Assembly (NCBI GenBank): GCA_025201365.1
Contig: JAIXMF010000001.1
Location: forward strand, 2,728,001-2,792,000
Source: Syncephalis plumigaleata
Taxonomy: Eukaryota > Zoopagomycota > Zoopagomycetes > Zoopagales > Piptocephalidaceae
Length of the DNA: 64,000 bases
Direction of reading: 5' to 3'
The notes beneath the pieces were generated by a model. That model did not search any database. It was not told the DNA's origin and saw only the letters and a list, made by a program, of their open reading frames with translations. The translations under genes were made by a program, and so were the position numbers. Positions 59,648 to 64,000 of this stretch are shown here, in pieces (positions within the stretch are counted from its first letter, which is position 1; every line of letters starts with the position of its first letter).

Positions 59648-59836
59648 ATGAAGTTCTCCACTGTCATCTTCGCTGCTGCCGCCATCCTCATTGCCGCCGC
59701 TTCCGCCGAGGCTAGTCCTGGTTTCACCAGACCACCAACCTCTGGTACCCCATGTGCTGCTGGAGCTCCTCCAACTGCTGGTCTTACCTGTCAACCAAGC
59801 GGTGATGGTACTGGCTGGTGGACCTGGCGCTACTAG
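59648..59836 (+). CDS. Small secreted cysteine-pair peptide, copy 1
   Basis: A 62-residue precursor: signal peptide MKFSTVIFAAAAILIAAASA then EA, followed by a mature part of about 40 residues rich in Pro, Gly and Thr. It has two Cys separated by 12 residues (CAAGAPPTAGLTC) and an aromatic C-terminus, GWWTWRY. The upstream TATA box, CA-rich leader and very compact transcript unit suggest strong expression. A close paralogue lies 1.8 kb away. It could be an effector-like, antimicrobial or signalling peptide; nothing in the sequence decides between these and I recognise no family. Confidence 0.75.
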   Translation: MKFSTVIFAAAAILIAAASAEASPGFTRPPTSGTPCAAGAPPTAGLTCQPSGDGTGWWTWRY

Positions 59837-59839
59837 ACT

Positions 59840-59857
59840 AATCTGCATTGGCAGATT
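59840..59857 (+). other. 3' UTR hairpin, copy 1
   Basis: AATCTGC-ATTG-GCAGATT, a 7-bp stem with a 4-nt loop, 3 nt past the stop. In the paralogue (61663-61680) the single change, C to T, keeps pairing as a G-U wobble. It could be a transcript end or stability element. Confidence 0.55.
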
Positions 59858-60335
59858 GATCATAGCAGTTTATTGAAGAATATCTGACATGCCTCATTAC
59901 TTGACTAATCGAGTCTGGTCCTATATACATATACACATATACATCTTGTAATAAACTGCATTGATATATTCAAACTATATATATACTACGATGTCAAATT
60001 ATCACATTGATAAGTTGCTCTAATTATCCAATATGTTCAAATATACATCAATATTGAGCTAAACTAAATCTATTGTATTCTATTGTATTCGTTTAATGCT
60101 CATATGAATGAACAGATGGATCGTGTCACTCGATGCTAATGTTAATGTCTATCATGTGCATGTCCCATATTACAAACGATCAATGCTTCATGTGCCACGA
60201 TTGAAGGGTATGACGTCGGAACTGAATTGACAACCATTGTTGCGTCAGCACTTGTTTCCTCCATTCATCCAGTACTTGTCCGATCACTACAACCACCACA
60301 ACAACAACAACAACAACAGCACTTGTTATTCACAA
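59858..60335. other. Spacer between peptide gene 1 and the proteasome pseudogene
   Basis: The first part matches the 3' flank of the second peptide gene to about 59920 (CTGACATGCCTCATTACTT). The rest is AT-rich, ending in an ACAACA repeat (60295-60318). Confidence 0.5.
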
Positions 60336-60850
60336 TGACTACGGTACTTAAGGCAGGCGAGGTTGATCTTGGTGTAAGTATGATGTCATAGCTATCTGCT
60401 ACTTGCACTAGTATTGCTGTATATTGATGACAATCGTGTCTTGTAGACCACCATCATGGCGGTAGAATTTGAAGGCGGTGTCATTGTCGCTGCCGATTCT
60501 CGTACCACGATCGGTGTTAACATTGTCAATCCATTCCAGTACACATGTGATCATTGAGATTTCTACTTGGAACTACACGAATAAACATCCGATCCAGCAT
60601 TGTTGCATCATGCTACATCATTCAATGCTTCCATTTATCTTTATGTCGTAATGATCCTAAATCAATCGAGCCAATCCAAGTCGTCTTTCTTGTTTAAGCA
60701 GTTCTTCGATAATACAAACAAGGAGTGTGAGTATTTGACAATAAATTGCGCTGGGTTATTGATGGCACAGTGTGTCTATGCGAATTCCATTAGGAACACT
60801 GCCAATTATAGCAGTGGTATATCCATTTTTACAAAGCTCTAATTGAATGG
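60336..60850 (+). pseudogene. Decayed proteasome beta-1 subunit gene (PRE3/PSMB6-like)
   Basis: Exon 1 (60336-60373) reads MTTVLKAGEVDLG and a GT-AG intron (60374-60446) leads to TTIMAVEFEGGVIVAADSRT, the exact junction where beta-1 subunits are cut to expose the catalytic Thr. After TIGVNIVN the match is lost: the frame reaches a stop at about 60556 and the middle of the subunit cannot be found. A late piece, NKECEYLTINCAGLLMAQC (60718-60776), resembles the KEECLQF-NAL-LAM-RD helix of beta-1 subunits, in worn form. This is an ordinary host pseudogene. The functional copy must lie elsewhere, as beta-1 is essential. Confidence 0.7.
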
Positions 60851-61297
60851 CATGCCAATGTGCCATGTAGCATGACAGCTGTAACATTCCGCAAACAAAG
60901 CGGCACTAGTATCATGTAATATTTACAAAGGCGACGATTGACTACGCTAATACCAGCTTGCAATGCCAACGCGCAACAGACAATGCAAGCAGCCATTCTA
61001 TGGTGATATATGTCTGTACACACATACGCACAATACAGTCAATCCACCATGTTATATTTTTATATTTATGATTCTACACGATAATGCTTGCTTCCCACGT
61101 CTTATCCTAATGCGACACTTGCTATTATTTACAGAATGTCTACAATTAATGAATGGGTAAATTTCTCGATTGTCTTGATAGTCTGTCGACTTGAATAATT
61201 CCAAAAATGTCTGCACTGGGTCCATCTCCATTGCACCACGATAGATTGTCATAGATTCGGCTTTGCTATCCTACAAGTTCATTCCCAACCTGGACAT
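60851..61297. other. Spacer between the pseudogene and peptide gene 2
   Basis: No gene is supported; short frames on both strands have no recognisable content. It may contain further worn pieces of the pseudogene. Confidence 0.45.
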
Positions 61298-61307
61298 TAT
61301 AAAAAGG
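61298..61307 (+). promoter_or_regulatory. TATA box of secreted-peptide gene 2
   Basis: TATAAAAAGG, 172 bp before the ATG, followed by the same CGTTCATCGGCATGAAGAG block as at copy 1. Confidence 0.7.
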
Positions 61308-61469
61308 CCATCGTTCATCGGCATGAAGAGGACTTATCATCACACACAACCAACAATATCAGCTCTCTTGTCTAGTCAACTGTTTATACAATATTTCAGC
61401 TACATAAGCTAAACACACTGTCTCATAATCAACACCAGCCGATCAGCCTACCAACTAATTAATACCAAC

Positions 61470-61658
61470 ATGAAGTTCTCCACTGTCATCTTCGCTGCTG
61501 CCGCCATCCTCATTGCCGCCGCTTCCGCCGAGGCTAGCCCTGGTTTCACCAAGCCACCCACTGCTGGTACCCCATGTGCTGCCGGATCTCCACCAACTGG
61601 CGGTCTTACTTGCGAACCAAGCGGTGATGGCACTGGCTCGTGGTCCTGGCGCTACTAG
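61470..61658 (+). CDS. Small secreted cysteine-pair peptide, copy 2
   Basis: Paralogue of 59648-59836, same length (62 residues). The 22-residue signal part is identical, but the mature part differs at 7 of 40 positions (for example Lys for Arg, Glu for Gln, and GSWSWRY for GWWTWRY at the end). Both Cys, the Pro/Gly pattern and the final WRY are kept. Promoter, leader and 3' UTR hairpin are also kept. The duplicated unit spans roughly 59465-59920 and 61285-61745. Confidence 0.75.
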   Translation: MKFSTVIFAAAAILIAAASAEASPGFTKPPTAGTPCAAGSPPTGGLTCEPSGDGTGSWSWRY

Positions 61659-61662
61659 ACCT

Positions 61663-61680
61663 AATCTGTATTGGCAGATT
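61663..61680 (+). other. 3' UTR hairpin, copy 2
   Basis: AATCTGT-ATTG-GCAGATT, the same stem as at copy 1 with one C-to-T change that still allows a G-U pair. Confidence 0.55.
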
Positions 61681-61997
61681 GATCCTAGCAGTTTATTGAG
61701 GAGTATCTGACATGCCTCATTACTTCGACTAATCGAGTCTGGTCTTATACATATACACAAGTGCTATTTCATTCGATATAGCACATACACACATCTTGTA
61801 ATAAACTGTAATCAGAGATACATAATATATCTTACTTCACATACGCACTTTGAATCAATACATGAATGAAGCACTATTAAATGACAGTTTTAAGCCAAGT
61901 ATGCTACACATTAACCAAACTGTATGATACAATCAGCTTTATCATTTCAATATCTAAATGTGTATACGTGTCGGGAAGAGCAATAATAATAATACCG
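61681..61997. other. 3' flank of peptide gene 2, convergent with GPN1
   Basis: Shares its first 65 bp with the copy-1 flank, then AT-rich sequence with an AATAAA at 61798. No gene. Confidence 0.5.
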
Positions 61998-63216
61998 CTA
62001 TTCTAGGGTTAGATCGCTGAGCAGTTTCTCCACGTTACGCTTCTTCTCCTCCGCCAATCGCTCCTCCTTCTCCTTCCTTAAACGTTCCATCTCTGGTTTG
62101 TATTCTTTTTCGTATTCCTCGACACATTTGTCCACTTGAACGAACAACTCGTCCATACCAGCACCCGATACAGCGGATACGCCCACAATCTGTGCAATCA
62201 ATATCAATCAGAAATGATAGATTGTATAGGTATCATTGTAAATACTCACATTAAGGCAATTATAGAATTCCTCCAACATTAATGACATGCTTCCGGTTAG
62301 CGAAGCCATATATGTGTCGTCCCGAGCATGAACATCGCGTTGAAATGCCTCGAAATCGGTCATCCATTCAACGGCGAAATCGTGCGATTGCACATCAGTC
62401 TTATTAAATACTAATAGGAATGGAAGACGCGTCTTGTACAAAATACTAAATATACACGTCAGTCATATTGTATTTATGTGTTTGTTTCGTGCTTCTTATT
62501 CTTTGTCAATTATCTACCTGCAGGCATAGAGCATATTGGACATGAATGTAGCAGGACTACTGCAGCGTGGCGTATCAATAACGTAAAGAACTACCGCGGG
62601 ATGTGAGGAAGCAATAGCTTCCGTGATAATTGCACCTGATGCTGACCACGTAAATATCTCGATCTGTCCCGGTGTATCCACGAGAACATGACTAATATTG
62701 TTCGTATGATTTTAGTATGATCAGCGCATTATATGTCATAGCAATATTACCTGATTTGATCCGATCGTTTCTCCAGCAGTTCAATAACTTGGTCAAATTT
62801 TGTAGTAAATAGATTGAGTGCCGTAAGAATACCGCCATTAGGACCCATGTTATACCTGAAGCAAGAAGGTAATTAGTAAATGTGAAATGCAAGTGTGATT
62901 ACGGCAGTAGTATACTTACTGTTTCATAACCTCTTTATAGTCGACAGTATCGCGAATATCAATGTTAGGCGTGTAAGGCAGCTCATTGACAGCAGGATCA
63001 AGATTAAGCGTGTAAGGCGGTTGCTCCTTGGAATGTAGATAGGCATTCAAGCGCTATATTGGTTTAACACGATAGTATGCCGCATTAGTGAATAAGTTCA
63101 ACAATAAACTAACTATTAGAGTTATCGTTGCCTACCTGCATCAATGTCGTTTTACCTGATCCTGCCATACCAATCAGAATCAAGGCTGGAGGTGCCTTCT
63201 TCCCTTCATTTGACAT
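61998..63216 (-). CDS. NPA3: GPN-loop GTPase 1 (Npa3/XAB1), RNA polymerase II assembly factor
   Basis: GPN1 proteins are cytoplasmic GTPases that help assemble RNA polymerase II and bring it into the nucleus. Six or so exons give about 290 residues. The P-loop is GMAGSGKT in [16 protein letters not shown]. The family-defining GPN loop is [29 protein letters not shown] supplies the switch II region, and FNKTD the guanine-specificity motif. The C-terminus is a charged coiled coil ([20 protein letters not shown]) but lacks the long acidic tail of yeast Npa3. ATG at 63216 opens [16 protein letters not shown]. The neighbour beyond its start is a cytidine deaminase on the same strand. Confidence 0.9.
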
Positions 63217-63376
63217 ATTGATTGTTAGTTGTCGTAATAGAAGCACTTGTTAATCGTGTTTAAGAAAGTTCAAAACTGAAAACGAAGGAAAAAATAAAGG
63301 AAAACAATCGAAGAACGGATGATTCAGCTTTATTAATCACATCAGCACACACTCTCGATTAAGCATGTCACCATAT

Positions 63377-64000
63377 TCATTCGCGCTTAGGTTCAAATTT
63401 GAAAGCGCCTGGTAACAGGCTATCCACCGATTCTGTCTTGAAATCGCCTTGCTCATTCGCTAGATGGACCTTTTGCGTAAGACCGAATTCCGACATGAAT
63501 TGTCTGATTAATTATAGTTGTTGTGATAATAAAAGATTAGCATGAGATAGGATCGGAATGCTTGCATTCTTGGATACTTGCCGACAAATACCACAAGGAG
63601 CAGAGAATCCCTTATCGTAACTGTTAATAAATAATGTTAGATCGATGATAACACATGCTGCGATAGTTTAGAATATGCTTACGTGGCCACAGCTAAATCT
63701 GTAAATTCATGCTCGCCTTCGCTCTGTGATACTGGAGTTGTTAGCTGTCATGCTAGATAGATTGCATCAAGAATAGTTCATACCACTGCTTTGACGTAGG
63801 CTGTTCTTTCCGCGCAAATAGTAGCTCCTATAGAGTGGAATAAGTATGTTTTCTCGATAATCAAGTAGTTTACACTCGATGATTGCCGCAATACTTACCG
63901 TAGGATCCATTTTCAACATTGCAGCCTATAGATACAGTTATTAGCATGATAGTAGGTAGTCAATAAAAAGATATATATATATATATGCATTATCGCGCTT
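63377..64000 (-). CDS. CDD1: Cytidine deaminase, 5' part beyond the window
   Basis: Zinc-dependent deamination of cytidine and deoxycytidine in pyrimidine salvage. On the minus strand the exons read GCNVENGSYGATICAERTAY, VKAVSEGEHEFTDLAVATY, DKGFSAPCGICRQ and FMSEFGLTQKVHLANEQGDF, ending PGAFKFEPKRE with the stop at 63377-63379. Both zinc-ligand motifs are present (CAE with the catalytic Glu, and PCGIC). Small tetrameric cytidine deaminases are about 130-150 residues, so only the first 30-50 residues are missing, past position 64000. Four or five short introns interrupt this part. Confidence 0.9.

Noticed and set aside
59633-59863. Minus-strand Trp/Ser-rich frame over peptide gene 1
   Set aside because: Shadow of the secreted-peptide gene; the same shadow is seen at copy 2.
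1-64000. tRNA genes
   Set aside because: TTCGAATCC-like words at 2536 and 32448 lie inside coding exons and lack tRNA arms; none found elsewhere by eye.

Overview
This window looks like nuclear DNA of a fungus, probably an early-diverging one (Mucoromycota or Zoopagomycota grade; I cannot place it more precisely). Reasons: dense intron-bearing genes with short introns (about 45-75 nt, GTAAGT donors), AT-rich spacers, a velvet-domain regulator (a fungal family), Kex2-type dibasic sites in secreted precursors, microsomal P450s, and a Ty3/Gypsy retrotransposon.

Layout. 1-7.4 kb: copper chaperone CCS1 and ribosome-biogenesis factor REI1, separated by members of a TA-flanked terminal-inverted-repeat DNA element. 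8.0-13.8 kb: a nearly pristine Ty3/Gypsy element, minus strand, possibly inside a host exon. 14-17.7 kb: a long spacer upstream of a velvet factor (17.8-19.3 kb). 19.9-21.5 kb: a seven-transmembrane protein. 23.0-31.7 kb: plus-strand housekeeping genes: an RS-rich nuclear protein, an Sfr1/Mei5-like recombination factor, a Dbp6/DDX51 helicase and eIF2A. 31.8-36 kb: minus-strand F-box and acidic coiled-coil proteins. 38.5-42.6 kb: a mitochondrial-type 5'-nucleotidase, an unknown repeat protein and a tiny glycine-rich secreted peptide. 43.2-45.9 kb: an Akr1-type ankyrin-DHHC palmitoyltransferase. 46.6-52.2 kb: tandem P450 genes. 52.4-56.4 kb: proteasome lid genes RPN7 and RPN6, head to head. 56.5-58.2 kb: a secreted precursor with a repeated hexapeptide. 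59.5-61.7 kb: two copies of a 62-residue secreted peptide gene with a decayed proteasome beta-1 gene between them. 62-64 kb: GPN1 GTPase and the 3' part of a cytidine deaminase.

Most notable: (1) five copies plus one loose end of a transposon family that keeps a short coding exon with a WNRD-type motif, followed in three copies by a conserved hairpin just inside one terminal repeat; I propose it derives from a Fanzor (eukaryotic TnpB) carrier, keeping the last RuvC segment and a candidate guide-RNA region. (2) A duplicated secreted-peptide gene in which the signal peptide is identical but the mature part has diverged. (3) Single-base losses, mostly at short homopolymers, scattered over several otherwise convincing host genes, which looks more like sequence error than gene decay. 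(4) A 25-bp-arm hairpin between the P450 genes. All identifications come from reading translated sequence by eye; no database search was run.
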